Made by a program: the position numbers and the translations under genes
The notes under the pieces: model-generated
Seen by the model: the letters and a program-made list of their open reading frames with translations, nothing else
What the model was told of the DNA's origin: nothing
Databases searched by the model: none
In this document: piece by piece, positions 51,329 to 63,996 of the stretch
Layout: the number at the start of each line of letters is the position of its first letter
Numbering within the stretch: position 1 is the first letter of the stretch
Origin: Phaseolibacter flectens ATCC 12775
GTDB lineage: Bacteria > Pseudomonadota > Gammaproteobacteria > Enterobacterales > Enterobacteriaceae
Direction: 5' to 3'
Assembly: GCF_000518745.1 (NCBI RefSeq)
Contig: NZ_JAEE01000009.1
Coordinates: 50,891 to 114,890 of the forward strand
Length of the DNA: 64,000 nucleotides

Positions 51329-53236
51329 TCAGTCGGCTGATAATAAGGTTTCTAATTGTTGCTGTAGATCTAACCACGCTAACTCGGCATCTTCAACGGC
51401 TTGTTTCGCATCGGCTTGGTGCATCAATAGCTCCTTGAGTTTGATTTTATTTTCCGTTTGATACATGGCACTGTCACCCAGCTGTTGCTCAAACGTGCTC
51501 AGTTTGGCATGTAACGCCGTCATTTTCTGCTCCAGTTGTTCAATTTTTTTACGCAGAGGTTGGGTCAGCATACGACGTTGCGCGTCTAAGCGTTTTTGAT
51601 CTTTACGTGCCTGTGCGCTATTGTCTGATTCCGATTTGTTAGTCGACGGTAGCGGTGTTTCCTGCCGTTGCTGTTCTTGCAGCCATTGCTGATAATCATC
51701 AAGATCCCCATTAAACAGCGAGACCTGACCGCTATCAACCAGATAGAGATCATCGGTGGTTGCTCTCAACAAATGCCGATCGTGGGAGACGACAACCAGT
51801 GCACCTTCAAATTCAATCAGCGCTTCGGTTAAAGCTTGACGCATATCAAGGTCGAGGTGGTTAGTCGGCTCGTCAAGTAACAGTAAGTTAGGTTTCTGCC
51901 AGATCAGTAATGCCAGCACTAAACGGGCTTTTTCTCCCCCAGAGAATTGGCCTGTAGGGGCTTTAATATGCTCGCCATCAAAACCAAACCCGCCCAGATA
52001 ATCCCGCAGTTGTTGTTCGGTCGCGGCTTCTGCCAGCCGCTGTAAATGTTGCAGTGGTGAGCTCTCGGCTTGCAGATATTCCAATTGATGCTGTGCAAAA
52101 TACCCTAATTTGACGCCTTTTGCTAATTCTGCTTCACCTCTCACTGGTGCTAACTCGCCTGCGAGGAGCTTGATCAGTGTCGATTTTCCAGCGCCATTAC
52201 GCCCTAATAGGCCAATTCTTGATCCTGGTACGAGGTTCAGCTTAATGGTATCGAGGATGGTTTTATCATCATAGCCGGCACTGACATTGTTCATTTTGAG
52301 TAAAGGATCAGGCATACAGTCAGGCTGACGGAACTGAAAATGAAACGGGTTATCCAAGTGAGCAGGGGCGATTTTCTCCATTTTTTCTAGCATTTTTAAA
52401 CGACTTTGTGCCTGCCGTGCTTTACTGGCTTTCGCTCTAAATCGATCGACATAATGCTGTAAATGCGCCATTCTTAATTGTTGGCTCTGATATTGTGCTT
52501 GTTGTTGAGCCAATCGAGTTGCACGTTGTTGTTCGAAAAGGCTGTAATTTCCGGTATACTCCGTAATATTTTGTTGATCAATATGTAGAATTCGACTGAC
52601 CGTCGGGTCGAGAAAGTCGCGATCATGGGAGATCAGTAGCAGTGTACCCGGATAACTTTTGATCCAACGTTCCAACCAGATCACGGCATCCAAATCCAAA
52701 TGGTTGGTGGGTTCATCCAACAGCAACAAATCTGAGCGACAAATGAGGGCTTGGGCGAGATTTAATCTCATCCGCCAACCACCTGAAAATGATTTCACAG
52801 ATAATTGAAGCTGAGGCTCTTTAAAACCTAATCCGTGCAATAGGCTAGCCGCTCTGGCTTTTATACTCCATGCCTGAATCGTTTCTAACTGGCCATGTAT
52901 TAGGGCAATACGGTTACCGTCATTTTCCTGATCCGCCTTGGCAAGTTGCTGTTCCAACTGGCGGTATTCACGATCACCGTCAATGACATAATCTAGGGCA
53001 TTTTGATCAAGGGCAGGCGTCTCCTGACTGACCCAAGCTATGGCCCAGTTTGTCGGGACGGTTAGACTGCCTGCGTCGGCGGTGATTTCACCTTTTAACA
53101 GTGATAACAGTGTTGATTTACCGCAGCCGTTTTTACCCACTAATCCGACTTTTTGTCCGGGATTGATGGTGGCGCTGGCATTATCAAGCAGCAGCTTTGT
53201 GCCGCGGCGTATTTGTAAGGAAGAAAGAACAATCAT
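51329..53236 (-). CDS. yheS: YheS, ABC-F family ATPase
   Basis: 635 residues. Two ABC cassettes (Walker A GLVGKNGCGKST about 28-39 and GLLGRNGAGKST near 340), signature SGGWRMRLNLAQA and SGGEKARLVLAL, Walker B LLLDEPTNHLDLD twice, an arm/linker region between them, and a C-terminal coiled coil. No membrane domain: ABC-F proteins work on the ribosome; E. coli YheS relieves arrest by certain nascent chains. Divergent from kefG. Confidence 0.97.
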   Translation of the reverse strand: MIVLSSLQIRRGTKLLLDNASATINPGQKVGLVGKNGCGKSTLLSLLKGEITADAGSLTVPTNWAIAWVSQETPALDQNALDYVIDGDREYRQLEQQLAKADQENDGNRIALIHGQLETIQAWSIKARAASLLHGLGFKEPQLQLSVKSFSGGWRMRLNLAQALICRSDLLLLDEPTNHLDLDAVIWLERWIKSYPGTLLLISHDRDFLDPTVSRILHIDQQNITEYTGNYSLFEQQRATRLAQQQAQYQSQQLRMAHLQHYVDRFRAKASKARQAQSRLKMLEKMEKIAPAHLDNPFHFQFRQPDCMPDPLLKMNNVSAGYDDKTILDTIKLNLVPGSRIGLLGRNGAGKSTLIKLLAGELAPVRGEAELAKGVKLGYFAQHQLEYLQAESSPLQHLQRLAEAATEQQLRDYLGGFGFDGEHIKAPTGQFSGGEKARLVLALLIWQKPNLLLLDEPTNHLDLDMRQALTEALIEFEGALVVVSHDRHLLRATTDDLYLVDSGQVSLFNGDLDDYQQWLQEQQRQETPLPSTNKSESDNSAQARKDQKRLDAQRRMLTQPLRKKIEQLEQKMTALHAKLSTFEQQLGDSAMYQTENKIKLKELLMHQADAKQAVEDAELAWLDLQQQLETLLSAD

Positions 53237-53360
53237 AAGCACCGTTTAATCAGGAATAGGGTAAGTTAATCATGGTTGATGGCGAATCACGCACCCCATG
53301 TTATATCGTGGTCTATGGTAGCTGAAAACAAAGTCTGTGACGATGATAAGGAGAGTAACA

Positions 53361-53918
53361 GTGTCATCAAAACCTAAAATTTTGCTACTGTATGCACATT
53401 CAGAAGCCCAAGAATCGGTCACCAATAAACGACTACTCAAGATGCTTAACGGGTTAGCCCATGTCACAGTTCGTGATCTGTATGCAATTTACCCTGATTT
53501 TTTTATTAATATTGCCCGTGAACAGCAATTATTAGTACACCATGACCTGATTGTGTTTCAGCATCCTCTCTATACATACAGTTGCCCATCTTTATTAAAA
53601 GAGTGGTTCGATCGCGTCTTGTCACGTACTTTTGTTGCGGAAAAACGTGAATTAGCCGGTAAATATTGGCGCAGTATCATTACCACCGGGGAGCCTGAAA
53701 CGGCATTTCATCCCTCAGGGCTTAACCGTTATCCGCTCAGTGAAATCATGCGGCCTTTTGAATTAACGGCGCAGAGCTGCCATATGCACTGGTTGGAGCC
53801 GATGATTATTTATCATGCGCGTCGTCAATCAGAGACCATTATGCAGAGTTATGCGAATGCTTACCGGCAATGGTTTACTCAGCCTTTACCCGTGGAGGGG
53901 GATAATGCAGGGACCTGA
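53361..53918 (+). CDS. kefG: KefG, ancillary subunit of the KefB K+ efflux system
   Basis: 185 residues starting at GTG 53361, placed by the AAGGAG at 53348-53353; upstream in-frame starts are overlapped by this site. NAD(P)H-quinone-oxidoreductase-like flavodoxin fold with [30 protein letters not shown] and [14 protein letters not shown]. It is needed for full KefB activity. Overlaps kefB by 14 bp, which implies coupling. Confidence 0.95.
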   Translation: MSSKPKILLLYAHSEAQESVTNKRLLKMLNGLAHVTVRDLYAIYPDFFINIAREQQLLVHHDLIVFQHPLYTYSCPSLLKEWFDRVLSRTFVAEKRELAGKYWRSIITTGEPETAFHPSGLNRYPLSEIMRPFELTAQSCHMHWLEPMIIYHARRQSETIMQSYANAYRQWFTQPLPVEGDNAGT

Positions 53919-55722
53919 TACATTAACAGCCAGTGCGATCTACCTTTGCGCGGCCGTGGTGGTTGTGCCTTTGGCGGCTCGACTGAAGATTGGTGCGGTA
54001 TTGGGCTATCTCTTAGCGGGTATTGCGATTGGCCCATGGGGATTAAGCTTTATTAATGATGTCGATGAAATTCTGCATTTCTCTGAATTGGGTGTGGTAT
54101 TTCTGATGTTTATTATTGGGTTAGAACTTAACCCATCGAAATTATGGGCACTACGCCGTCCAATTTTTGGGGTGGGGGCTGCGCAGGTGATCCTCTCGGC
54201 GCTCTTATTGTCTGCCATTCTGTTCTATTTCAACTTTTCTTGGCAAAGTGCGTTGGTTGCGGGATTGGGGCTGGCTATGTCATCAACGGCGTTGGTGATC
54301 CAGTTAATGCAAGAAAATAACATGGAACGTAATGAGTCCGGACAGCTTGGCTTTTCCGTCCTGTTATTTCAGGATATTGCGGTAATTCCTGTGCTGGCCG
54401 TGGTGCCATTATTGGCTGGACATGGCCAACAGCAGGCACTGGATTGGGTGCAAATTAGTTTAAAGCTCCTTGCCTTTATTGGTATGCTGATTGGCGGGCG
54501 CTATCTCCTTAGGCCACTTTTTCGTTTTATGGCGGCCTCTGGCGTGCGAGAAATATTTACTGCAGCGACCCTTTTACTGGTAATTGGTTCGGCTTTATTT
54601 ATGGATGCTCTGGGCATATCCATGGCGCTGGGCACGTTTCTTGCAGGGATTTTGCTGGCAGAAAGTGAGTATCGCCATGAACTTGAGGTCGCGATTGATC
54701 CTTTCAAAGGCCTATTACTGGGATTATTTTTTATTTCGGTTGGCATGAATCTTAATCTTGGCGTTTTGTATACGCACATTCTGTTGATCTTAGTCTCGGT
54801 ATTGGGGCTAATTATGATTAAATTTCTGGTCCTTAATCTCCTCGCGCGGTGTTCTGGTTTACGGCGTTCTGAAAGACAGCAATTTTCTGTGGTATTAAGT
54901 CAAGGGGGAGAGTTTGCTTTTGTGTTATTTGCATCGGCAGACAAAGCGGGCTTATTCCATAGTGACCAGTTACCTTTGTTATTGGTCATTGTGACCCTCT
55001 CCATGATGACGACCCCTTTACTCATGCAAGGACAGCAGCGTTTTCTTAACTGGCGGTTGAATAAAACCTCGACTGACCGGGCACCTTCCCAGCATGTGGA
55101 GAATGATAATCCCGAGGTCATTATTGTGGGTTTTGGCCGTTTTGGCCAGGTCATTGGTCGTTTGTTGATGGCTAATCACACTCGATTGACGGTATTGGAA
55201 CAGGATATCAGTACCGTTAATTTGATGCGTCAATATGGTTATAAAGTATATTATGGTGATGCAACGCGATTGGATCTCCTGAGGGCAGCAGGTGCTGAGC
55301 ACGCTCAATCGATTGTGATCACCTGTGATGATCCAGAAGATACCTTAAATATTGTTAAACTTTGCCAACACAGTTTTCCTCACCTGCATATTTTAGCTCG
55401 GGCACGAGGACGGGTCGAAGCGCACGAATTGTTGCAACAAGGGATCACTGATTTAGCACGTGAAACCTTTGCCAGTGCCTTGGAATTGGGGGGTAAGGCA
55501 TTAGTGTCAGTGGGGATGCATCCCCATCAAGCACAACGTGCTCAGTACTATTTTCGGCAACTGGATATGAAAATACTCAAAGCGCTGAGACCAGAGCACA
55601 ATGCGGATGGTGTGCACTTATCTCGTGTTAAAGAAGCACGAAGAGAACTTGAAGAGATTTTCCAACAGCAGATGCAGCAAGACAAGTTACAGACAGGGCA
55701 TTGGCATGACACGGAGCGTTAA
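53905..55722 (+). CDS. kefB: Glutathione-gated K+/H+ antiporter KefB
   Basis: 605 residues from [14 protein letters not shown] (GGAGGGG upstream). N-terminal CPA2 membrane domain of about twelve helices with [11 protein letters not shown] and [17 protein letters not shown], then a cytoplasmic RCK (KTN) domain starting [18 protein letters not shown] near 420. It is closed by glutathione and opened by glutathione adducts, acidifying the cytosol against electrophiles. Partner KefG is encoded just upstream. Confidence 0.97.
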   Translation: MQGPDTLTASAIYLCAAVVVVPLAARLKIGAVLGYLLAGIAIGPWGLSFINDVDEILHFSELGVVFLMFIIGLELNPSKLWALRRPIFGVGAAQVILSALLLSAILFYFNFSWQSALVAGLGLAMSSTALVIQLMQENNMERNESGQLGFSVLLFQDIAVIPVLAVVPLLAGHGQQQALDWVQISLKLLAFIGMLIGGRYLLRPLFRFMAASGVREIFTAATLLLVIGSALFMDALGISMALGTFLAGILLAESEYRHELEVAIDPFKGLLLGLFFISVGMNLNLGVLYTHILLILVSVLGLIMIKFLVLNLLARCSGLRRSERQQFSVVLSQGGEFAFVLFASADKAGLFHSDQLPLLLVIVTLSMMTTPLLMQGQQRFLNWRLNKTSTDRAPSQHVENDNPEVIIVGFGRFGQVIGRLLMANHTRLTVLEQDISTVNLMRQYGYKVYYGDATRLDLLRAAGAEHAQSIVITCDDPEDTLNIVKLCQHSFPHLHILARARGRVEAHELLQQGITDLARETFASALELGGKALVSVGMHPHQAQRAQYYFRQLDMKILKALRPEHNADGVHLSRVKEARRELEEIFQQQMQQDKLQTGHWHDTER

Positions 55723-55770
55723 TCAAACACGAGGTCATGTCTGTTTTCTACTTTATTTGGGGGCGGTGTC

Positions 55771-55965
55771 ATGCGTAAACGCTTTATTGCTGGGGCAGTC
55801 TGTCCCCAGTGTCAACAACAGGATACGTTGGCATTGTGGCAACAGCAAGAAACAGAGCAAGTACAGTGTGTTTCTTGTGGTTATCTGATGCAGCAATCTG
55901 AAAAAATCACCGATACAAGAGTGGTCTCTTCAGATCAAATTATCGGAATATTTACGCCAGACTAG
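55771..55965 (+). CDS. yheV: Zinc-ribbon protein YheV
   Basis: 64 residues: RKRFIAGAVCPQC, then CVSCGYLM, giving two CxxC pairs (DUF2387 zinc ribbon), and the family ending QIIGIFTPD. Function unknown. Downstream of kefB with a 48-bp gap, as in E. coli. Confidence 0.93.
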   Translation: MRKRFIAGAVCPQCQQQDTLALWQQQETEQVQCVSCGYLMQQSEKITDTRVVSSDQIIGIFTPD

Positions 55966-56152
55966 ACGTTGTATAACAAATTTTTATTAAAATTAGCGTT
56001 CAGGGGGTGAATTTAGATACAATCGCGATCATTAAAAATGACTGGCGGTCGTGCTGTTTTGCTCACTGTCGGCTTTACCCTTTCTGGTTGGTGTTATTGT
56101 AAGTAAAAATAGGCCAATAAATTGGGAACATACTCAAAGGTTAGGAGATGTC

Positions 56153-56671
56153 ATGAAAGTTGCTAAAAACCGAGTTGTCAGCTTGGCTTATCAGGTTCGT
56201 ACTGAAGACGGTGTGCTGGTAGATGAAGCACCGGTAAGTCAACCGCTGGAATATTTGCAGGGGCATGGTTCTTTAATCTCTGGCCTAGAGAACGCCCTTG
56301 AAGGCCATCAGGAGGGGGATAAGTTTTCAGTGAATATTACTGCTGATGACGCTTACGGTCAGTATGATGACAATCTGGTCCAACGTGTGGCCAAGGACGT
56401 GTTTGTTGGCGTTGAGGAAGTGGAAGTTGGCATGCGGTTTCTAGCTGACACCGATCAGGGGCCAGTCCCCGTAGAAATTACCGAAGTGGACGGGGATTTT
56501 GTGGTGGTTGATGGCAATCATATGTTGGCAGGACAAAACCTCAGTTTTGACGTTGAAGTTGTTGCGTTACGTGACGCCACCCCTGAAGAATTGGAGCATG
56601 GCCATGTTCACGGTGCGGATGGGCACCATCATGATCACGAACATGGCGAGGGATGCGGTTGCCATCACTAG
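56153..56671 (+). CDS. slyD: SlyD, FKBP-type isomerase and metallochaperone
   Basis: 172 residues from MKVAKNRVVSLAYQV (TTAGGAG upstream); a longer frame to 56051 is not conserved. FKBP domain with an inserted chaperone flap (about 68-130), then a metal-binding tail HGHVHGADGHHHDHEHGEG with only two cysteines at the end. E. coli SlyD has 196 residues and a longer Cys/His tail. It assists folding and supplies nickel for hydrogenase maturation. Confidence 0.96.
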   Translation: MKVAKNRVVSLAYQVRTEDGVLVDEAPVSQPLEYLQGHGSLISGLENALEGHQEGDKFSVNITADDAYGQYDDNLVQRVAKDVFVGVEEVEVGMRFLADTDQGPVPVEITEVDGDFVVVDGNHMLAGQNLSFDVEVVALRDATPEELEHGHVHGADGHHHDHEHGEGCGCHH

Positions 56672-56681
56672 TTTTTCTGTG

Positions 56682-56700
56682 GCCTAGGTTTTGCCTAGGC
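56682..56700. terminator. Bidirectional terminator slyD/slyX
   Basis: GCCTAGG (56682-56688) / CCTAGGC (56694-56700) with a TTTTG loop, directly between the converging genes and touching the slyX stop codon. No T-run is evident on the plus strand. Confidence 0.6.
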
Positions 56701-56934
56701 TTAGTAATGCGGGGGGGGAGTCTCTTCCGATTGCGACGCTAACATTGAAGGGGCTGCGGCTGCCAATTTATTTATCAATAAATGTATTTGCTCTCTCAGT
56801 TTTATGATTTCCAGCTGATGACTGATTAGGGCTTGGTTTAGCGTCTCAATGGTATCTTCTTGAAAAGCCAGTTTACTTTCTAGATTATTTAAACGTTGTT
56901 CAACAGCAGCAGTAAAATTTTTTGGCTGAGTCAT
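56701..56934 (-). CDS. slyX: SlyX, small coiled-coil protein
   Basis: 77 residues from [20 protein letters not shown] (GAGG upstream). A single coiled coil ([18 protein letters not shown] and following) and the invariant family ending EETPPPHY. Function unknown; divergent from fkpA as in E. coli. Confidence 0.93.
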   Translation of the reverse strand: MTQPKNFTAAVEQRLNNLESKLAFQEDTIETLNQALISHQLEIIKLREQIHLLINKLAAAAPSMLASQSEETPPPHY

Positions 56935-57175
56935 TATTACCTCGCATAAAAGTGGCATATTCTTAAATTCATTTTATTTTAACAGGTTACAGCTCGTCAG
57001 ACCTTGTGTTTTAAAATAATGCCCCTATGTTTATCATGTTTGCAACTTCTTGAAAGAAAAAGTGTCGGATGTAGACAGCAATGAGTTTTCATAATAGAAA
57101 CGCTGACTTATCCTTTTTGAATACGTAATGAATCTAATTTAATACCAGACTATACAGTTGGTTCCGGAGATTTTA

Positions 57176-58075
57176 ATGAAAAATTTTTTTAAATATTCTT
57201 TGTTAGCAAGCGCGCTAGCTGTAAGTGTGAATGCTACCCTAGTGATGGCAGAAGAAACGGCAGCAACGAGCGATGCCGCTCAGACAAAAGCCAGTGCAAC
57301 GAAGACCAAAGAAACGGTCAAACTGAATTCCGCGTTTAGCAATGCGGATGATCAGACGGCTTATGCACTGGGTGCGTCACTGGGTAAATATATGGCGAAT
57401 TCTTTAGAACAGCAGAAGAAATTAGGCATTACGCTAGACAGTAAACAACTGTTAGCGGGTGTTGAAGATGCGTATGCGGACAAAAGTAAACTGAAAGACG
57501 AGGAAGTCACTCAGACCCTGCAAGTGTTTCAAGAACATCTGAAAAATATCTCTGAAGAAAAAATGCTGAAAGATGCGAAAGAAAATGCAGCAAAAGGTAC
57601 GGCATATCAGGAAAAATTTGCGAAAGAAAGCAATGTACAAAAAACCAAATCAGGTTTGTTATATAAAATCGAAAAAGAGGGAACTGGCGCCTCTCCAAAA
57701 GACAGCGATACTGTTGTTGTAAATTACAAAGGTTCATTGGTCGATGGTACGGAGTTTGATAGCTCTTATAAGCGTGGTGAGCCGTTAACTTTCCGGTTAG
57801 ATGGTGTGATCCCAGGATGGACTGAAGGTCTGAAACACCTGAAAAAAGGTGGAAAAATGACACTGGTCATTCCCCCCGATTTAGCTTATGGCGAAGCGGG
57901 AGTACCGGGTATTCCAGCAAGTTCAACCTTAGTGTTTGAGGTGGAGTTGTTAGATATTAAAGCACCGACTAAAGATGCAGACAAATCAGCAGAGCAAGCA
58001 GCAGATAAAGTAGCAGATAAAGCAGCAGATAAAGCAGCAGATAAAGCAGCAGATAAAGCAGAAAGTAGTAAGTAA
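57176..58075 (+). CDS. fkpA: Periplasmic FKBP-type isomerase and chaperone FkpA
   Basis: 299 residues from MKNFFKYSLLASALAVS. Signal peptide about 1-25 (cleavage MA|EE), N-terminal helical dimerisation domain (about 45-145), and C-terminal FKBP domain (about 150-262) with VVVNYKGSLVDGTEFDSSY, VIPGWTEGL and IPPDLAYGE. The tail after about 265 is a low-complexity ADKA repeat coded by five 12-bp tandem units. E. coli FkpA (270 residues) lacks such an extension. Confidence 0.96.
   Translation: MKNFFKYSLLASALAVSVNATLVMAEETAATSDAAQTKASATKTKETVKLNSAFSNADDQTAYALGASLGKYMANSLEQQKKLGITLDSKQLLAGVEDAYADKSKLKDEEVTQTLQVFQEHLKNISEEKMLKDAKENAAKGTAYQEKFAKESNVQKTKSGLLYKIEKEGTGASPKDSDTVVVNYKGSLVDGTEFDSSYKRGEPLTFRLDGVIPGWTEGLKHLKKGGKMTLVIPPDLAYGEAGVPGIPASSTLVFEVELLDIKAPTKDADKSAEQAADKVADKAADKAADKAADKAESSK
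58000..58059 (+). repeat. 12-bp coding tandem repeat at the fkpA 3' end
   Basis: Five units of AGCAGATAAAGC (the first ends in T) in 58000-58059, encoding A-D-K-(A/V) repeats in frame. The unit is a multiple of three, so copy changes alter only the tail length of FkpA. Confidence 0.9.
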
Positions 58076-58440
58076 CCTTTTTGTTGTTGATCCTCCCGAA
58101 TTCATCGGGAGGCATTATCAGCTGAGTCATTAGGTAGTCTCAGTACGATGCCATTTCCCTTCACACAACGTCAGAATTGATTTGATACCTAACCCATACC
58201 ATTATCGAAGGGTTTTTTATATTCAATGGGGATAAGATCATAAACTTGGATGACAACGCGCATGGTCAAGTTTGCTATCAACGGATGGATCATCTTTACT
58301 TTTTAGGTCATGGCAACCTAGAGACTCGTGTGCTTAGCAGCAGAATACGGTGTGGCATGATGTTTGGGGATCCGTGTTCATGTCAGTGTCGATGACCTGA
58401 TTGAACCGTTCCTGTTGTCGTGTCATAGGAGAGAATTAAG
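58076..58440 (+). other. Gene-free stretch fkpA-tusD with fkpA terminator-like hairpin
   Basis: 365 bp. The stem CCTCCCGA (58092-58099) / TCGGGAGG (58105-58112) with a 5-nt loop follows fkpA by 16 bp and is probably its terminator, though no T-run follows. E. coli has yheO here; I see no trace of it. The remainder presumably carries the tusDCB promoter. Confidence 0.6.
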
Positions 58441-58815
58441 GTGAAATACGTTTTACTGGTGACAGGACCTGCTTATGGCACTCAGCAGACGGCCAGTGCT
58501 TATTTATTTGCTGAAGCCCTGCTTGAAGCCGGTCATCAGCTGCCTATGGTGTTTTTTCATCAAGAAGGTGTGATGCATGCTAATGCGTTTATTCAACCGG
58601 CCAGTGATGAGCATCATATGTCGGCGTGTTGGCTCGCGCTGAGTGAGAAGCATAAAATCAACTTAAATGTTTGTGTGGCTGCCAGTTTAAGACGGGGGAT
58701 CACCGAAGCAACCCCTGAAATCGAGGGAGGCAATCTGCATCACGGCTTTCAGCTTGCAGGGCTGGGTGCATTGGCTCAGGCAGTATTAACCTGTGATCGT
58801 TTGGTGCAATTTTGA
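58441..58815 (+). CDS. tusD: Sulfur relay protein TusD
   Basis: 124 residues, GTG start with AGGAG upstream. DsrE-like fold; active Cys78 in LNVCVAASLRRG. With TusC and TusB it forms the complex that takes sulfur from TusA and passes it via TusE to MnmA for 2-thiouridine in tRNA wobble positions. TGATG overlap with tusC. Confidence 0.95.
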   Translation: MKYVLLVTGPAYGTQQTASAYLFAEALLEAGHQLPMVFFHQEGVMHANAFIQPASDEHHMSACWLALSEKHKINLNVCVAASLRRGITEATPEIEGGNLHHGFQLAGLGALAQAVLTCDRLVQF

Positions 58816-59174
58816 TGAAGCGTATTGCGTTTATTTTCAACACAAGTCCCCATGGTACACAGCGTGGCAGAGAAGGATTGGATACGCTCCTTGCGACGGC
58901 GGCGCTCAGTGATCAGATCGGTGTGTTTTTTATTGGTGATGGCATCTTTCAGGTATTGCCAGCACAACAACCACAGCACGTGATGGCAAGAGATTACATT
59001 GCCACCTTTGGGGTGCTACCGATATATGATGTGGAACAAATTTATGTCTGTGTCGATTCACTGAAGCCGAGGGGCATTGCCGAAACGACATCTTGGGTTT
59101 TACCTGTCACTTTATTGAGCTATCAGGCAATTAATCAGCGTTTGAGTGAGTTTGACCGCATCCTCACTTTTTAG
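58815..59174 (+). CDS. tusC: Sulfur relay protein TusC
   Basis: 119 residues; MKRIAFIFNTSPHGTQRGREGLDTL start and the KPRGIAETTSWVLPVTLLS ending region. DsrF-like non-catalytic subunit of TusBCD. The ATG overlaps the tusD stop; tusB follows 13 bp later. Confidence 0.95.
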   Translation: MKRIAFIFNTSPHGTQRGREGLDTLLATAALSDQIGVFFIGDGIFQVLPAQQPQHVMARDYIATFGVLPIYDVEQIYVCVDSLKPRGIAETTSWVLPVTLLSYQAINQRLSEFDRILTF

Positions 59175-59187
59175 GGAAAAATTTATT

Positions 59188-59478
59188 ATGTTATATACCC
59201 TAGGGCATTCGCCACGGCAAACTGATCTTGCCAGTCTTTTGGCGTTACTGGGTCCACAAGATGATGTTGTGTTATACCAAGATGGCGTACTGGCAGCAAT
59301 TAAAGATAATAGTTTATTAACAAAGATTTATGAAACATCTGCCGCCTTATGGGTGATGGGGGCGGATGTGTCAGCTCGCGGTCTAAATGGGCTTATCGAT
59401 GATAAAATCGGGGTCATCGATTACATGGGATTGGTCAAGCTCACTGAAAAACATCCCCAACAAATCTGTTGGTGGTAA
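59188..59478 (+). CDS. tusB: Sulfur relay protein TusB
   Basis: 96 residues from MLYTLGHSPRQTDLASLLAL (TAGGG upstream), with LYQDGVLAAIKDN and VIDYMGLVKLTEKHPQQICWW typical of TusB/DsrH. Last gene of tusDCB, immediately before the rpsL promoter. Confidence 0.94.
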   Translation: MLYTLGHSPRQTDLASLLALLGPQDDVVLYQDGVLAAIKDNSLLTKIYETSAALWVMGADVSARGLNGLIDDKIGVIDYMGLVKLTEKHPQQICWW

Positions 59479-59497
59479 GAAGTTTTTTGGTTATTTC

Positions 59498-59526
59498 TTG
59501 ACACCCTCTATACTCAGCCCTAAAAT
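59498..59526 (+). promoter_or_regulatory. str operon promoter
   Basis: Consensus -35 TTGACA (59498-59503), 17-bp spacer, -10 TAAAAT (59521-59526), 68 bp before rpsL. This is the expected place and strength of the rpsL-rpsG-fusA-tuf promoter. Confidence 0.88.
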
Positions 59527-59533
59527 TCTGCGT

Positions 59534-60536
<1,003 letters not shown>

Positions 60537-60629
60537 TTTCTGCGGTGTAAAGGATAACCCAGTGGGCGGGCTTATCGCTGACCCTGCTGGGTTAACTTAC
60601 ATAGAACGTCACAGAATCAGAGGAATCAA

Positions 60630-62738
60630 ATGGCTCGTACAACCCCCATTAGTCGCTACCGTAATATCGGTATCAGTGCACACATCGACGCCGGTAAGAC
60701 AACAACGACCGAGCGTGTCTTGTTCTACACCGGTGTAAACCATAAAATCGGTGAAGTGCATGATGGTGCCGCTACCATGGACTGGATGGCTCAGGAACAG
60801 GAACGTGGTATTACTATCACTTCAGCTGCAACTACCACCTTCTGGTCAGGTATGGCGAAACAATTCGAACCCCATCGTATCAACATTATCGATACCCCGG
60901 GACACGTTGACTTTACTATCGAGGTAGAGCGTTCAATGCGTGTGCTGGATGGTGCTGTCATGGTGTACTGTGCGGTTGGCGGCGTTCAGCCGCAGTCTGA
61001 AACCGTCTGGCGTCAGGCTAACAAATACAAAGTTCCACGTATCGCGTTCGTTAACAAAATGGACCGTATGGGTGCAAACTTCCTGAAAGTCGTGAGCCAG
61101 ATCAAAGCACGTTTGGGTGCAAACCCTGTGCCTTTACAACTGGCAATCGGTGCTGAAGAAGAATTCACCGGTGTTGTTGACCTGATTAAAATGAAGGCCA
61201 TCAACTGGAATGACGCTGACTCTGGGACAACCTTCGTTTACGAAGATATCCCTGCAGACCTACAGGATCTGGCCGAAGAATGGCACCAGAACCTGATTGA
61301 AGCCGCAGCAGAAGCCTCTGAAGAGCTGATGGAGAAATACCTCGGCGGTGAAGAGTTGACTGAAGCGGAAATCAAACAAGCCCTGCGTCAGCGTGTACTG
61401 AACAATGAAATTATCTTGGTAACCTGTGGTTCTGCATTTAAGAACAAAGGTGTGCAGGCGATGCTGGATGCGGTAGTTGAATATCTGCCAGCACCAACAG
61501 ATGTCCCTGCAATCAAAGGTATTTTGGATGACGGTAAAGATACGCCTGCTGAACGTCGTTCTGACGATAGCGAGCCATTCTCTGCGTTAGCCTTTAAAAT
61601 TGCGACCGACCCCTTTGTGGGTAACCTGACGTTCTTCCGTGTTTACTCTGGTGTTGTTAACTCAGGTGATACGGTTTTGAACTCAGTGAAATCGCAACGT
61701 GAGCGTCTGGGTCGTATTGTCCAGATGCACGCGAATAAGCGTGAAGAAATCAAAGAAGTTCGTGCTGGTGATATAGCCGCGGCGATTGGTCTGAAAGACG
61801 TGATTACTGGTGATACTCTGTGTGATGTTAACTCTCCAATCATCTTGGAGCGTATGGAGTTCCCTGAGCCAGTTATTTCAATCGCAGTTGAACCTAAAAC
61901 CAAAGCCGACCAAGAAAAAATGGGCATGGCATTGGGTCGTCTGGCCAAAGAAGATCCTTCTTTCCGCGTATGGACGGATGAAGAATCTAACCAGACTATC
62001 ATCGCTGGTATGGGTGAGTTACACTTGGACATTATCGTTGACCGTATGAGACGTGAATTTAACGTTGAAGCGAACATCGGTAAACCACAGGTTGCTTACC
62101 GTGAAACTATCCGTGATACCGTGAAAGATATCGAAGGTAAACACGCCAAGCAGTCTGGTGGTCGTGGTCAGTTCGGTCACGTTGTGATCGATATGTATCC
62201 ACTGGAGCCAGGTGGCGCAGGTTATGAGTTTGTCAACGAAATCAAAGGTGGTGTGATTCCTGGTGAATACATCCCAGCGGTTGATAAGGGGGTTCAGGAA
62301 CAGCTGAAATCAGGTCCATTAGCGGGTTACCCGGTTGTGGATTTAGGTGTTCGGTTGCACTTCGGTTCTTACCATGATGTTGACTCTTCTGAGTTAGCGT
62401 TTAAACTGGCCGCTTCTTTAGCCTTTAAAGAAGGCTTTAAGAAAGCGAAACCTGTTCTGCTTGAACCTATCATGAAGGTTGAAGTCGAAACGCCAGAAGA
62501 GAACATGGGTGACGTTATTGGTGACCTGAACCGTCGTCGTGGTATGATTGAAGGCATGGACGATACCTCAACAGGTAAAACCGTTCGTGCACAAGTACCT
62601 CTGTCTGAAATGTTTGGTTATGCAACTGACCTGCGTTCGCAGACTCAGGGGCGTGCTTCTTACTCCATGGAGTTCCTGAAGTATGCTGAAGCACCAAATA
62701 ACGTAGCTCAGGCCGTTATTGAAGCTCGTGGCAAATAA
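60630..62738 (+). CDS. fusA: Elongation factor G
   Basis: 702 residues. GTPase motifs AHIDAGKTT (about 17-25), DTPGHVDF and NKMDRMG, then domains II-V with the C-terminal RGMIEGM and [15 protein letters not shown]. Drives translocation and, with RRF, ribosome recycling. GAGGAAT precedes the ATG. Both upstream S7 control and coupling to rpsG are expected. Confidence 0.99.
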   Translation: MARTTPISRYRNIGISAHIDAGKTTTTERVLFYTGVNHKIGEVHDGAATMDWMAQEQERGITITSAATTTFWSGMAKQFEPHRINIIDTPGHVDFTIEVERSMRVLDGAVMVYCAVGGVQPQSETVWRQANKYKVPRIAFVNKMDRMGANFLKVVSQIKARLGANPVPLQLAIGAEEEFTGVVDLIKMKAINWNDADSGTTFVYEDIPADLQDLAEEWHQNLIEAAAEASEELMEKYLGGEELTEAEIKQALRQRVLNNEIILVTCGSAFKNKGVQAMLDAVVEYLPAPTDVPAIKGILDDGKDTPAERRSDDSEPFSALAFKIATDPFVGNLTFFRVYSGVVNSGDTVLNSVKSQRERLGRIVQMHANKREEIKEVRAGDIAAAIGLKDVITGDTLCDVNSPIILERMEFPEPVISIAVEPKTKADQEKMGMALGRLAKEDPSFRVWTDEESNQTIIAGMGELHLDIIVDRMRREFNVEANIGKPQVAYRETIRDTVKDIEGKHAKQSGGRGQFGHVVIDMYPLEPGGAGYEFVNEIKGGVIPGEYIPAVDKGVQEQLKSGPLAGYPVVDLGVRLHFGSYHDVDSSELAFKLAASLAFKEGFKKAKPVLLEPIMKVEVETPEENMGDVIGDLNRRRGMIEGMDDTSTGKTVRAQVPLSEMFGYATDLRSQTQGRASYSMEFLKYAEAPNNVAQAVIEARGK

Positions 62739-62763
62739 GTCACGAAATTTAAAATAATAGTGA

Positions 62764-63996
<1,233 letters not shown>

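Noticed and set aside
55771..55965. yheV as a chance frame
   Set aside because: Two CxxC pairs, the RKRFIAGA start and the IIGIF-PD ending match the YheV family, and the gene order fits, so it is kept as real.
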